64,000 bases of DNA, taken from positions 1 to 64,000 of the forward strand of contig JBGALT010000024.1 in assembly GCA_044223665.1 (NCBI GenBank), written 5' to 3'. Each line of letters starts with the position of its first letter. Within the stretch, counting starts at the first letter, position 1. The notes under the pieces are model-generated. The model was given only the letters and a program-made list of their open reading frames with translations, was not told the DNA's origin and ran no database searches. The position numbers and the translations under genes were made by a program. This stretch comes from JBBSAT01 sp044223665. Lineage in GTDB: Bacteria; Myxococcota_A; Polyangia; Polyangiales; Sandaracinaceae. Below are positions 7,890-18,871 of the stretch, in pieces.

Positions 7890-9169
7890 GCGGCACGAAC
7901 CGAGCTGGTGAGGCGCGTCGCGCCTCCCATCAGACCGACGTAGGCGCGGATGTCCGAGGCCGCCTCCGGCTCGAGCGCCACGAACGCGAGGCCCACGGCC
8001 TTCTGCCCGCGCCGCGTCCGCGCCCAGCGCGCCGTCGCCTCGCACGTCACCACGCGACCCGAGCTCGGCAGCGGGATGCGCACGTGCACCCGCTCGCCCT
8101 CCTTCACGCTCGCGCCCGTCACCACCAAGAGGCCTCCCTCGGAGATGTCCTCGCTCCTTCCGTCGCACGGGCCCGCCTCCGCGAGGATGCGCACCGGGGT
8201 CACGAAGGGCGCGCGCGCGAACTGGCGACGCGTCGCCGGATCGGGCTCGGAAGGAAGCTCGAGGAGCCGCAGCTGCGTCGGAGCGCGGGGAACCGCGGCG
8301 AGCGCGACGCGCGCCAGCGCATCGGCACGCTGGAAGCGCTGCGCAGGCTCGCGAGAGAGCGCGCGCATCACCGCCGCCTCGAGGGCGACCGGCACGTCCG
8401 GGCGCTTCTCGCGGATCGGGCGCGGCGGCTTGCCGGTCAGGAGCGTCGTCATCACCGCGCTCGCCGTGCCCGGATAGGGGACGTCCCCCACCAGGCACTC
8501 GTAGAGCGTGACGCCGAGCGCGTAGATGTCGGTCGCCGGCGAGGGAGGCGCGCCGTCGAGCAGCTGCTCGGGCGCCATGTACTCGACCGTCCCGAGGATC
8601 TCGCCCGACGACGTGAGCTTGCGATCGACGATGTCGTGATCGCCCGGGACGCTCGCGATGCCGAAGTCGATCAGCTTGAGCACGTCGCCGACCTGGGCCG
8701 CGTCGCGCCCGACGAGCACGTTCTGTGGCTTGACGTCGCGGTGGACGATCCCGCGATCGTGGACGTACGAGAGCGAGGCCCCGAGCTGCACCGCGATCTG
8801 GACGACCGACTCGACGTCGAGACGCTGACGCGCGACGACGAAGCTCTCGAGCGAGCGGCCCTCGATCATCTCGAGCGCCAGGTAGGAGCCGTGGATCGGG
8901 CAGTTGCCGGCATCGAGCACCGACGCGATTCCCGGGTGGCGCACCATGGAGAGGGCTCGCGCCTCGCGCATCAGACGCGCGTGCACCATCGGCCACTCGA
9001 GCGCGGCGTGGGTCAGCGTCTTGAGCGCGACCGACGTGCGCAGCGCCACGTGCTGCGCTTCGTGCACCACGCCCATGCCGCCGCGCGCGATCTCGCGCCG
9101 TAGCTCGTAGCGGCGATCGACCATCGCTCCGGGCCCTGCCTCGACGAATCGGTCCTTCGGGGTCATCAC
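7886..9169 (-). CDS. Ser/Thr protein kinase fused to a PilZ domain
   Basis: 427 residues counted from the GTG at 9169; an ATG follows immediately. The kinase domain (about 20-285) has the Gly-rich loop ARGGMGVVHEA, the lysine in VALK50, catalytic HRD145VKPQN, DFG168-170 and an APEQ motif, so it should be active. A PilZ domain (about 315-415) follows, with an RRQFARAP arginine motif and DISEGGLLVVTG. There is no transmembrane segment. The likely role is coupling c-di-GMP level to protein phosphorylation. The start overlaps the stop of the receiver-EAL gene (GTGATGA), indicating coupling to an enzyme that would remove the same second messenger. Confidence 0.92.
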   Translation of the reverse strand: MMTPKDRFVEAGPGAMVDRRYELRREIARGGMGVVHEAQHVALRTSVALKTLTHAALEWPMVHARLMREARALSMVRHPGIASVLDAGNCPIHGSYLALEMIEGRSLESFVVARQRLDVESVVQIAVQLGASLSYVHDRGIVHRDVKPQNVLVGRDAAQVGDVLKLIDFGIASVPGDHDIVDRKLTSSGEILGTVEYMAPEQLLDGAPPSPATDIYALGVTLYECLVGDVPYPGTASAVMTTLLTGKPPRPIREKRPDVPVALEAAVMRALSREPAQRFQRADALARVALAAVPRAPTQLRLLELPSEPDPATRRQFARAPFVTPVRILAEAGPCDGRSEDISEGGLLVVTGASVKEGERVHVRIPLPSSGRVVTCEATARWARTRRGQKAVGLAFVALEPEAASDIRAYVGLMGGATRLTSSVRAA

Positions 9170-10332
9170 GCGCTCCTCTGCTCGGGGCGACCGAGGGCGC
9201 CCTCCACGAACTGACGTTGCGGGCGGCCGAACAGGTAGCCCTGCAGGAGATCGCAGCCGAGCGCGACGAGCGCGTCGCGCTCCGAGGGCGTCTCCACTCC
9301 CTCCGTCACGACCTCCATGCCGAGGTCACGACAGACCTGGCACATGCTCGCGACGAGCTGCTGCTTGGTGTGGCTCTCGTCGACGCCGCGGACGAGCGAC
9401 ATGTCGAGCTTGACGACCTCGGGCTCGAGCTTGGTGAGGCTCGTGAGGCCCGCGTAGCCGGCGCCCAGATCGTCGATCGCCAGCTTGAAGCCGAGCGAGC
9501 GGAGCTTGGCCACGCGATCGACGAGATCGTCGACGTCGTCGAGCGAGGCGCGCTCGGTGACCTCGAGGACGATGCGTGACGCGAAGGGCGCGAGCACCGA
9601 CTTCGGGTCGTAGAGCTCGTCCTCGGCGAGATCGTAGGCGTGCAGGTTGATGAAGATCCGCGCGTCCTGCGGCGCGCTCGGGAGCATGTCGGCGATCCGG
9701 CGGCGCACCGTCCGCCCGAGCTCTCCGAGACGACCGAGCTTCTCGGCGGCGCCGAGCAGATCCGGCGGGCTGCGGAGCGAGACCTCGTCGGTCCGCAAGA
9801 GCGCCTCGTAGCCGACGGTCCTGCCGAGCCGCGTCGAGACGATCGGCTGGAACGCCATCCAGAGCGAGGCGAGCGCGCTCTCGAATCGCACCTCGAGACC
9901 CGCGCGATCGGAGATCCGATCGGCCGTGCGACCGAGCACGCCGTCGGCCATGCGCTGGAGCGCGAGCAGGCCGTGCACACGGGTGGCTCGGGTCACGACG
10001 TCGCGGAGCGCCGCGGGCGTGACCGGCTTGGTCAGGTAGGAGAAGGCGCCGAAGTTCACGGCGTCCTGGGCGCTCTCGAGCGAGGGGCAGCCGGTCACCA
10101 ACACGACGGGCACGTCGAGATCGGTCGAGCGAACCGCCTTGAGCAGATCGATCCCCGAGAGCCCGGGCATGTCGATGTCGCTGACGATCGCGGTGAACTG
10201 TCCGGTCCTCAGCTCGCTCAGCGCGTCGTGGCCCGTCCCGACCGAGGTCACGCGGTAGTCCGGCGCGAGCACGCGCTCGTAAGCGCGGCGTACGAGTGTG
10301 TCGTCTTCGACGACCAGGACGCTGCTCGACAA
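9166..10332 (-). CDS. Response regulator with EAL c-di-GMP phosphodiesterase domain
   Basis: 388 residues from the chosen TTG start. Receiver domain (about 1-120) with the acidic pair VVEDD, phospho-acceptor Asp in VSDIDMPG, a TG switch and the lysine in LTKPV. The EAL domain (about 150-385) keeps the catalytic set: EALLR, N in FINLHA, EVTE, the DD of AIDDLGAGYAG, K in VKLD, EGVET and QGYLFGRP. It should hydrolyse c-di-GMP under phosphorylation control. I prefer TTG at 10332 over GTG at 10368 because a GGAGG lies 5 nt before the TTG and the receiver then begins at once. First gene of a four-gene coupled operon. Confidence 0.9.
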   Translation of the reverse strand: MSSSVLVVEDDTLVRRAYERVLAPDYRVTSVGTGHDALSELRTGQFTAIVSDIDMPGLSGIDLLKAVRSTDLDVPVVLVTGCPSLESAQDAVNFGAFSYLTKPVTPAALRDVVTRATRVHGLLALQRMADGVLGRTADRISDRAGLEVRFESALASLWMAFQPIVSTRLGRTVGYEALLRTDEVSLRSPPDLLGAAEKLGRLGELGRTVRRRIADMLPSAPQDARIFINLHAYDLAEDELYDPKSVLAPFASRIVLEVTERASLDDVDDLVDRVAKLRSLGFKLAIDDLGAGYAGLTSLTKLEPEVVKLDMSLVRGVDESHTKQQLVASMCQVCRDLGMEVVTEGVETPSERDALVALGCDLLQGYLFGRPQRQFVEGALGRPEQRSA

Positions 10333-10337
10333 GGGAA

Positions 10338-10342
10338 CCTCC
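10338..10342 (-). promoter_or_regulatory. Shine-Dalgarno that decides a TTG start
   Basis: Minus-strand GGAGG sits 5 nt before the TTG at 10332, which is ideal spacing for that codon and far too downstream to serve the GTG at 10368. Confidence 0.7.
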
Positions 10343-10548
10343 TCGGGGCCGGGATCGCGGGGCGACACCCCTTCGGAACGGCGGTTCTCACGTGGATCTT
10401 GAGTGAGGCCTCCGGGCCGCGGACTGGGACCCGCCGAGAGCGACAGAGAAAGAGGTACGGCCGCCAGCGGAGCGGGCGCGCGCCGGCTCAGATCTCGGCG
10501 GCGATCGGCCGATGCGATCGGTAGCCGCTACGCGCGGCGGAGGACCCC

Positions 10549-12015
10549 GTGAAACCATCCCTCCCCTCCAGCCGGCCTCTCGCCTCGGCGGCCCTCGGCC
10601 TGCTCGGACTGCTCGGCCTGCTCGCTCCGGCGTCCGCGCGAGCCGACGAGCGCTGGCTGCTCTCGCTCGACGCGACGGCCGCACTTCCGATCTCGGAGCC
10701 CGACTCACGCCTGTTCGGCGGCGGGGGCGGTGGTGGCGCGACGGGCATCGTCTCCTTCGACGACGTGTGGTCGGCGGCGGTCCGGCTCGACGGTGGCGTG
10801 CTCTCGGACGCGCCGGCGCCCGGCCGCCACGTGCAGGACCCAGGGATCGGCAACTGGGCGACGCTGACGCTCGCGCTTCGGATTCGTCCGCTGGGCGATC
10901 TGTTCCACGAAGGGCGCCGCACGACCGGTCCCGTGCTCGAGCTCGGCATCGGCGGCGCGGTCACCGGCGATCGCGTACGGCCTTCGCTCGACGGAAGCCT
11001 CGGCTGGGGGATCGCGGCCGGCGACGTGGTGCTGGTGCCGCAGGTCGGCGTCACGCACGTCGTCGCGTGGGACGAGCCGCTCGGAGGCGTCGGAGCGGTC
11101 GTCGGCCGGGCCGGTCTCGGCATCGTGTTCTTCGACACGCCGCCGCCCGAGCCGGTCGCCTCCGTGCCTTCGGGCGACCGCGACGCCGACGGCATCCTCG
11201 ATCAGGACGACTTCTGTCCCGACGAGCCGGAGGACGCCGACGACTTCCAGGACGACGACGGCTGCCCCGACCTCGACGACGACCGCGACGGCATCCTCGA
11301 CGCGGACGACGACTGCCGCCTCGAGCCCGAGGACGTCGACGGCGATCGCGACGACGACGGCTGTCCGGAGACGGAAGAGCCGGGCGACCGCGACGGCGAC
11401 GGCTTCCTCGATCGTGACGACGCATGCCCCGACGAGCCCGAGGTAGTCAACGGCATCGACGACCAGGACGGCTGTCCCGACGAGGGCCTCATCGTGCTGA
11501 TGGGCGATCGGGTCGTGCTCGATGATCGCGTGCTCTTCGACTACGACCGCGCGCGGGTACGCCACGCCGCACGGCCGCTGCTCGAGGAAGTGATCGCGCT
11601 CTTTCGCGCGCACCCACAGTGGGATCGCGTCCGGATCGAGGGGCACACCGACGTCCGGGGCGACGACGACTACAACCAGCGGCTCTCCGAGCGCCGCGCG
11701 CTCGCGGTTCGCTCGGTCCTCGTCGCGCTCGGCATGACGAGCGACCAGATCGAGGTGACCGCCTTCGGTGAGACGCATCCCTACGACCTCGGCGAGGACG
11801 AAGAGGCACACGCCCGCAACCGACGGGTCGAGATCGTGATGATCGACGACACCGAGGTGGTCAGCGTCGCGACGCCGCCGGCGGCTCCACCGCCCGATGC
11901 GGCGCCCGCCGCCCAGACCGAGCCCGACGCTCCGCCGGCCCGGGCCGCGGAGCACCCGAGGAGAGCACCGCGACGTCGGACCGCGATCGCGGCCGTGGAT
12001 GGAGGATCACGATGA
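10549..12015 (+). CDS. OmpA-family porin with thrombospondin type-3 repeats
   Basis: 488 residues. Signal peptide (about 1-34, ending PASARA), an N-terminal beta region (about 35-205), then four or five Asp-rich calcium-binding TSP3 repeats (about 207-305; DRDADGILDQDDFCPDEPE style). The OmpA peptidoglycan-binding domain follows (about 320-430) with the full consensus: VLFDYDRARV, EGHTDVRG and NQRLSERRALAVRSVL. A Pro/Ala tail closes the protein. It should span the outer membrane and tether it to peptidoglycan. The GTG start is backed by GGAGG 6 nt upstream. It is coupled to the next gene by a 4-nt overlap. Confidence 0.9.
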   Translation: MKPSLPSSRPLASAALGLLGLLGLLAPASARADERWLLSLDATAALPISEPDSRLFGGGGGGGATGIVSFDDVWSAAVRLDGGVLSDAPAPGRHVQDPGIGNWATLTLALRIRPLGDLFHEGRRTTGPVLELGIGGAVTGDRVRPSLDGSLGWGIAAGDVVLVPQVGVTHVVAWDEPLGGVGAVVGRAGLGIVFFDTPPPEPVASVPSGDRDADGILDQDDFCPDEPEDADDFQDDDGCPDLDDDRDGILDADDDCRLEPEDVDGDRDDDGCPETEEPGDRDGDGFLDRDDACPDEPEVVNGIDDQDGCPDEGLIVLMGDRVVLDDRVLFDYDRARVRHAARPLLEEVIALFRAHPQWDRVRIEGHTDVRGDDDYNQRLSERRALAVRSVLVALGMTSDQIEVTAFGETHPYDLGEDEEAHARNRRVEIVMIDDTEVVSVATPPAAPPPDAAPAAQTEPDAPPARAAEHPRRAPRRRTAIAAVDGGSR

Positions 12016-13403
12016 GGAACGTGCTCGGCTCTTCGGTGCTGCTCGCGCTGAGCAGTGCCCTGGCTCTCGGCTGCAGCTGCTCGGCGCTGATCGACATCCC
12101 CTGCGAGCAGGGGTACGTGGCGTGCGATCGGCAGTGCGTCCGGGTCGACGACGATCCGCTGAACTGCGGGGGGTGCGGCGTCGTCTGCGCCTCCGGCGTC
12201 TGCACGGCCGGCACGTGCGAGGGCGGCGAGGTGGCCGACGCCTCGTGGGCGCCTGGCGACGGATCGACCACGCCCGACGCCGGGCCGGCGCCCGATCACG
12301 ACGCCGGCGTCGTGCCGGTGGGCGATGCCGAGGTCGACGCCTCGCAGGGCGACGCCGACGCGACGACGGCCGATGCCTGGAGCAGCAGCGAGGACGCGGC
12401 GAGCGCCGAGACGGACGCGTGGAGCGAGCCCGGCAGCGACGCCGGCACCTCGGTCGATCCCGACGCGGCGATGACCGTCGAGGACGCGGCCGTCGCGACC
12501 GACGACGGTGGCGCGGTGCCCATCTGCGATCTGGGCCAGACGCTCTGCGGCCGCGACTGCGTGCTGCTCGGCAGCGATGCGATGCACTGCGGCAGCTGCG
12601 AGACGGTGTGCGCGCCGAGCGAGGTCTGTAGCGGCGGCGCATGCGTGGCCAGCTGCGAGCCGGGCCTGACGCCCTGCGGTCGCGACTGCATCGACACGAC
12701 GAGCTCACCCTCGAACTGCGGCGGCTGCGGCGTCGTGTGCCCGACGGGCCTGTGCGTGAGCTCGGCGTGCGTCTCCGGCTACGCGGGCCACCTCGTCGTC
12801 ATCGGGCACGACTACGCCCAGTCGCTGCCTCCGATGGACGCGCTGCTCGAGAACGCCCTGCACCTGAGCAGCTCGCCGATGCCGCGCGTGCTCACCTACC
12901 GCGGGGCCGTGGGTGCCCCGAGCGCGGCCGGGATCGATGCCTCGCTGGCGGGCGCGCGGGCGACGTTCACGGTGGACACGAGCGATCCCTCCGTGGTGCC
13001 GGCGCTGCTCGCGGAGAACGACGTGCTCCTCGTCTACCCGCAGCCGGACGCGAGCGTCGAGCAGCTCGAGGACATGGGGACGGCTTGGTCGCGCGCCCTG
13101 GCGACGTTCCTCGTGGGGGGTGGAACGATCGTCGCTCTCGATGCGCCTCCGGTCGAGCTGGAGGAGGACTCGGCGGGCGCGGTCGCGTGGCTGAGCGCCG
13201 CGGGCCTGGTGTCCTCGGTCACGCGCCGCTCGGCGACGGGCGAGGTGCTCACCGTGGTGGCGCCCGCCGACGCGCTGGCAGTCGGTCTTCCGCTCGCGTA
13301 CCGCGCTCAGATCGAGAGCGTGCGCTGGTTCGACCCCGATCTGCCTACGGTCGTGACCGCATCCACGGGCGCCGTCGTGATGCATCGAACCGTCGTGCCG
13401 TGA
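12012..13403 (+). CDS. Cys-rich predicted lipoprotein
   Basis: 463 residues. Signal peptide with Cys residues at GCSC near position 21, so probably lipidated. Cys-rich modules of the NCGGCGxxC type common in myxobacterial surface proteins occur near residues 35-75, 178-215 and 222-255, separated by a long Asp/Ala/Ser linker (about 78-172). The C-terminal part (about 258-463) looks like a Rossmann or glutamine-amidotransferase-like alpha/beta fold: VVIGHDY, DVLLVYP, a hydrophobic GGGTIVALD strand. A similar fold closes the protein at 46413. Function unknown; coupled to the OmpA gene upstream. Confidence 0.75.
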   Translation: MRNVLGSSVLLALSSALALGCSCSALIDIPCEQGYVACDRQCVRVDDDPLNCGGCGVVCASGVCTAGTCEGGEVADASWAPGDGSTTPDAGPAPDHDAGVVPVGDAEVDASQGDADATTADAWSSSEDAASAETDAWSEPGSDAGTSVDPDAAMTVEDAAVATDDGGAVPICDLGQTLCGRDCVLLGSDAMHCGSCETVCAPSEVCSGGACVASCEPGLTPCGRDCIDTTSSPSNCGGCGVVCPTGLCVSSACVSGYAGHLVVIGHDYAQSLPPMDALLENALHLSSSPMPRVLTYRGAVGAPSAAGIDASLAGARATFTVDTSDPSVVPALLAENDVLLVYPQPDASVEQLEDMGTAWSRALATFLVGGGTIVALDAPPVELEEDSAGAVAWLSAAGLVSSVTRRSATGEVLTVVAPADALAVGLPLAYRAQIESVRWFDPDLPTVVTASTGAVVMHRTVVP

Positions 13404-13424
13404 GCCGAGCAGGGCGCCCGGGTC

Positions 13425-13440
13425 GGGCGCGATCGCGCCC
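13425..13440. repeat. Perfect palindrome after the lipoprotein gene
   Basis: GGGCGC-GATC-GCGCCC, 16 bp, flanked on each side by CCCGGG-like DNA. It could fold as a hairpin and act as a terminator for the OmpA-lipoprotein pair, but there is no T-tract. Confidence 0.4.
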
Positions 13441-13535
13441 CCGGGACGGCCCCCCGTCGATGGTGCGGGTGGTGGCGCAATGTCCGCAACGGAAGGCCCG
13501 CATCGGGGTACATTGAGCGAGGGGTTCGTGGCAAC

Positions 13536-14966
<1,431 letters not shown>

Positions 14967-15094
14967 CCTCGGCCCGAGGCGCGTCCTCGAGCCGATCGCC
15001 GGTTTCTTGACTCCGCGTTTTCCGATCCCTGCCAACGTTTTGACGCTGCGCGGCCGATCCGACGGGATCGCGCGCGATTCGTCGTCCCGAGGGG

Positions 15095-15110
15095 TTGGCA
15101 ACGCGCTTGC
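15095..15110 (+). promoter_or_regulatory. Sigma-54 (-24/-12) promoter
   Basis: TTGGCA at 15095-15100 and TTGC at 15107-15110 place the invariant GG and GC in the -24/-12 register of the TGGCA-N6-TTGC consensus. Transcription would begin near 15121, just before the GGAGG that serves the ATG at 15132, giving a very short leader. Confidence 0.75.
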
Positions 15111-15131
15111 TCAGCAGGCGGCGGAGGCGGA

Positions 15132-16562
15132 ATGACGCTCAAGGTCTTGGTGGTCGAGGACTCCGCGGATCTGCGCAGGGTGATCGAGAGGCGCCTGCGG
15201 TCGCGGGGCGCCGACGTCGTGGCGACGGAGTCGGTGGCGACGGCGGTCGACGCGCTGACGCGAGACGGCGGCTTCCATCTGATTCTGCTCGACGTGAACT
15301 TGCCGGAGGGCTCGGGCCTCCAAGTGCTCGAGCAGCTCCCCCGCGGTGTACGCCCGCCTCCCACCATCGTGATGACCGGCGACGGCAGCATCGAGAACGC
15401 CGTCGGCGCCATGCGCGCGGGCGCCAAGGACTTCATCCTCAAGCCGTTCTCGCTCGAGGCGCTGGACGCAGCCATCGCGCGCGTGGTGTCCGGCCGTCAG
15501 AAGAGCCGCGCCGTCGAGGCGGCCGACCCCGACGGGGTCTCCGAGTGGCGGCGTCGACACGCGCCGACGATGCTCGGCAAGAGCCCCGAGCTCGGGCGCG
15601 CCTTCGAGCTCATGCGGCGCATCGCCGACACGGACTGCGCCGTGCTCATCGACGGCGAGACCGGCACCGGCAAGGAGCTCGTCGCGCGGGCGATCCACTC
15701 GGGCAGCGACCGCGCACGCGGCCCCTTCGTCGCCATCAACGCAGCCGCGATCCCCGAGCAGCTGATCGAGAGCGAGCTCTTCGGGCACAGCAAGGGCGCG
15801 TTCACCGGCGCGGCGACCACGCGCACCGGGCGCTTCGTCGAGGCCAGCGGCGGGACGCTCTTCCTCGACGAGATCGGCGAGATGCCGCTCGCGCTCCAGG
15901 CCAAGCTCCTGCGCGCGCTGCAGGAGAAGGAGATCGTCCCGCTCGGCGACAGCAAGGCCGTGCCGGTCGACGTGCGCATCGTCGCCGCCACCAACCGCGA
16001 CCTCGAGAAGATGGTCGAGGAGAAGCGGTTCCGGGAAGACCTCTTGTACCGGCTCGACGTGATCCGCATCGAGCTGCCTCCCCTGCGCAAGCGACGCGGG
16101 GACGTGCCCCTCCTGGCGCAGGCGTTGATCGAGGACACGAGCACTCGCCGGGGCGCGCTCGTGACCGGAATCGAGCCGGACGCGCTCGCGGCACTCGAGG
16201 CCTACGAGTGGCCGGGCAACGTCCGTCAGTTCGCCAACGTGATCGAGCGGATGGTGATCCTGCGCGGCGAAGGAATGCTGACGCTCGCGGACGTGCCGGA
16301 GAAGGTGAAGCGCGCACGGCCGACGGCCAAGCAAGATGCCGATCTCCTCGTGCCCGAGCTGCCGGAAGAGGGCCTCGATCTGCGGGCGTGCGTCGAGCGC
16401 TTCGAGGGCTCGCTCATGCGACAAGCGCTCGACCGCACCGGATGGAACAAGAATCGCGCTGCCGCGATCCTCCACCTGAATCGCACCACGCTGGTCGAGA
16501 AGCTCAAGAAGCGCGGGTGGATGACGACCGACGACGAGACGGCCGAGCGCGCCGCGAGCTGA
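15132..16562 (+). CDS. NtrC-type sigma-54 response regulator (second paralogue)
   Basis: 476 residues, the same length and order as its upstream neighbour: receiver with D54, AAA+ domain with GETGTGKE, a canonical GAFTGA loop, GTLFLDEIGE, and a FIS HTH whose helix NRTTLVEKLKKRGW is almost identical in both. A GGAGG precedes the ATG by 4 nt. It is preceded by a sigma-54 promoter, so it is probably itself switched on by an enhancer-binding protein, either the upstream paralogue or itself. Targets and partner kinase unknown. Confidence 0.92.
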   Translation: MTLKVLVVEDSADLRRVIERRLRSRGADVVATESVATAVDALTRDGGFHLILLDVNLPEGSGLQVLEQLPRGVRPPPTIVMTGDGSIENAVGAMRAGAKDFILKPFSLEALDAAIARVVSGRQKSRAVEAADPDGVSEWRRRHAPTMLGKSPELGRAFELMRRIADTDCAVLIDGETGTGKELVARAIHSGSDRARGPFVAINAAAIPEQLIESELFGHSKGAFTGAATTRTGRFVEASGGTLFLDEIGEMPLALQAKLLRALQEKEIVPLGDSKAVPVDVRIVAATNRDLEKMVEEKRFREDLLYRLDVIRIELPPLRKRRGDVPLLAQALIEDTSTRRGALVTGIEPDALAALEAYEWPGNVRQFANVIERMVILRGEGMLTLADVPEKVKRARPTAKQDADLLVPELPEEGLDLRACVERFEGSLMRQALDRTGWNKNRAAAILHLNRTTLVEKLKKRGWMTTDDETAERAAS

Positions 16563-16647
16563 CCGCTTCGATCACACCTCGGGTGATCTCGCCGCGGGCC
16601 CAGGGTGACGCCGCGTGTTATGGGAGCCCCGACGGGGAGGTGCTCTC

Positions 16648-18738
16648 GTGGCGCGTCGACGATGGGCTCTGGTCGGTTCGCTCGTTCTCTCGGTGCTCGC
16701 CGGCTGCGCGCCCTCGTCGGCGAGCTGCCCCGGCGGGCTGACGCTCACGGCCGAAGGTCGCTGCGTCGCCGGCGATGCGAGCGTTGCCGACTCGGGCGTC
16801 GACGGCGGCAGCGAGCCCGATGCGGGCCGCGGCCCCGACGGCTGCGCACTCCACGCGTTCTATCCCGACGTCGACGGGGACGGGATCGGCGATGGCTCGC
16901 ATCCGACGTACGCCTGCGAGATGCCGGCGGGCCTCGTCGCGACGGCCGGCGACTGCGACGATGCCTGCGCGAGCTGCCACCCCGGCGCCACCGAGGCCTG
17001 CGAAGGCGCCCACGACGAGAACTGCGATGGCCGCGTCGACGAGATGTGCAGTTGCGACGAAGGCGCGATGCAGGCCTGCGGCATGAGCTCGACGGCGCCC
17101 TGCCGCATGGGCACGCAGACGTGCAGCGGTGGGCACTGGGGCGCCTGCACCGGCAACGTCGATCCTCGCGCCGAGGCGTGCAACACGATGGACGACGACT
17201 GCGACGGCACCGTCGACGAGTCGCTCGCCACCACGATGTACTTCGCCGACGCCGACGGCGACGGCCATGGGGAGATGGGCGGCACGCCGATGCTCGCCTG
17301 CGCTCCCATCACCGGCTACGTGACGACGAGCGACGACTGCGACGACGCGAGCGCCACGCGCCACCCCGGCGCGTCGGAGGCGTGCAACGGCGCCGACGAC
17401 GACTGCAACGGGATGGCCGACGACGGCGGCGGATTCACGTGCGTGATGGGCGCGTCGGTGTCGTGCTCCACCAGCTGCGGCAGCACGGGGAGCGGAGCGT
17501 GTACCGCGAGCTGCACGCGGCCGACCGGCGCCGCGTGCGCCGTCCCGGCCGAGAGCTGCAACGGGCTCGACGACGACTGCGACCACGTGGTCGACGACGG
17601 GCTCGGCGTCGTGGGCGCACCCACGACGGTCACCTCGACGTCGAGCCGGCTCAGCCCGCACCTCGTCACCCTGCCCTCGGGGTTCGGCGTCGTGTATGCG
17701 ACCGGGAGCAGCGGGCAGGCGAGCTGGCAGACGATCACCGCCACCGGCGGCTCGCCTTCTTCGCCCCTCCTGCTGGGGACGGACACGACGAGCCTCGCGA
17801 ACGACTTCGACGCCGCGTTCGACGGCACGCGCGTCGTCGTGGTCGGCCAGTCCGGGCCCGACTACGCGATCTTCGCCTTCGACCCGGCGACCGCAGGCCA
17901 CACACTCGCGTCGTTCGTGCTGCCACGCGCTGCGCTCGCGGCCGTGTTCTCGGTGCGCATCGCGCGCATCTCGGCCGGGAGCGTCACGGTCTACGGCGCC
18001 CTCCGCAACGGGACGGCCTACCAGCTCCGACGATGGGTGCTGAACACGAGCGGCACCGTCGCGAGCGTCGTCGACCAGGACGACGTGGTGACGGACCTCG
18101 ACCCCGTGCGCGCGTGGGCGGTGACGGCGAGCGGCAGCGGCGAGATCGTGGTCTATCGGGATGCCGCCAACGACGACGTCGTGCTGCGCTCGGTCGCCAT
18201 GGCGGGCACCGCCGGCGCAGCCTCGGTCGTGCGCCCCGCGGCCGACGCGCCGAGCACGAACGGCGTGAGCCTCGGCCTCCGCGATCCGAGCGCCGCCCCC
18301 GGCACGACGAACCCGCTGGGCGTCGCGATCGCCGGCGCGATCGGGCAGCCGCTCCGGTACCTCCAGATCACCAACCTCGCGGCGCCCACCGGCACCGCGA
18401 GCATCTCGCTGCCCGGAAGCTTCGGCGCCGGCGTGGGCGGCCTCGTCACCCTCCGCGATCTCTGGATCGCGGCACCCGCGGCCGTCACGAGTGACCCGGG
18501 CCTCTTCTACGTCGCCGCGCTCGAGTACGTGAGCGGCTCGGACACGACCCACTACGTCCTGCGCGCCTGGGAGGTCCGGAACGGAACGCCTCTCGACCCC
18601 TACGCGCTGACGGTACCGAGCGAGCCGCCGCTCGGCAGCCTCTCGGACATCTCCGTCGCCGCCAGCGGCACGACGCTGCGCGTCGCCGAGCCCACGAGCA
18701 CGGGCGGCATCATCACGCGCCAGCTCGGCTGCCGCTGA
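16648..18738 (+). CDS. MopE-like metal-binding repeat lipoprotein (first tandem copy)
   Basis: 696 residues from a GTG preceded by GGGGAGG. Lipoprotein signal ending LAGC. The N-terminal half carries Cys/Asp-rich modules of the MopE type: YPDVDGDGIGDG, GDCDD, CNGADDDCNG and GLDDDCDHVVD patterns repeated three or four times between about residues 60 and 325. These probably bind calcium or other metals outside the cell. The C-terminal part (about 330-696) is beta-rich, and the protein ends RQLGCR. It is a tandem paralogue of the following gene, which has the same ending. Probable surface protein; role unknown. Confidence 0.82.
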   Translation: MARRRWALVGSLVLSVLAGCAPSSASCPGGLTLTAEGRCVAGDASVADSGVDGGSEPDAGRGPDGCALHAFYPDVDGDGIGDGSHPTYACEMPAGLVATAGDCDDACASCHPGATEACEGAHDENCDGRVDEMCSCDEGAMQACGMSSTAPCRMGTQTCSGGHWGACTGNVDPRAEACNTMDDDCDGTVDESLATTMYFADADGDGHGEMGGTPMLACAPITGYVTTSDDCDDASATRHPGASEACNGADDDCNGMADDGGGFTCVMGASVSCSTSCGSTGSGACTASCTRPTGAACAVPAESCNGLDDDCDHVVDDGLGVVGAPTTVTSTSSRLSPHLVTLPSGFGVVYATGSSGQASWQTITATGGSPSSPLLLGTDTTSLANDFDAAFDGTRVVVVGQSGPDYAIFAFDPATAGHTLASFVLPRAALAAVFSVRIARISAGSVTVYGALRNGTAYQLRRWVLNTSGTVASVVDQDDVVTDLDPVRAWAVTASGSGEIVVYRDAANDDVVLRSVAMAGTAGAASVVRPAADAPSTNGVSLGLRDPSAAPGTTNPLGVAIAGAIGQPLRYLQITNLAAPTGTASISLPGSFGAGVGGLVTLRDLWIAAPAAVTSDPGLFYVAALEYVSGSDTTHYVLRAWEVRNGTPLDPYALTVPSEPPLGSLSDISVAASGTTLRVAEPTSTGGIITRQLGCR

Positions 18739-18871
18739 GCGAGTCCCGCCGGCCGACTCACCCGGACGGGGCGAAGGGCTGGCCAGAGCTGCGGAGCCCT
18801 CCGCCGCCGCGACGCGCGACGATCCACGCAACGCGATCTCCGAGCCGCCGAGAAGGACGGCGGAGGTCGTC

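Noticed and set aside
13473..13488. Second sigma-54 promoter upstream of the first NtrC paralogue
   Set aside because: TGGCGC-N6-CCGCA keeps the GG/GC spacing but has CC in place of the TT before GC, so it is too weak to list.
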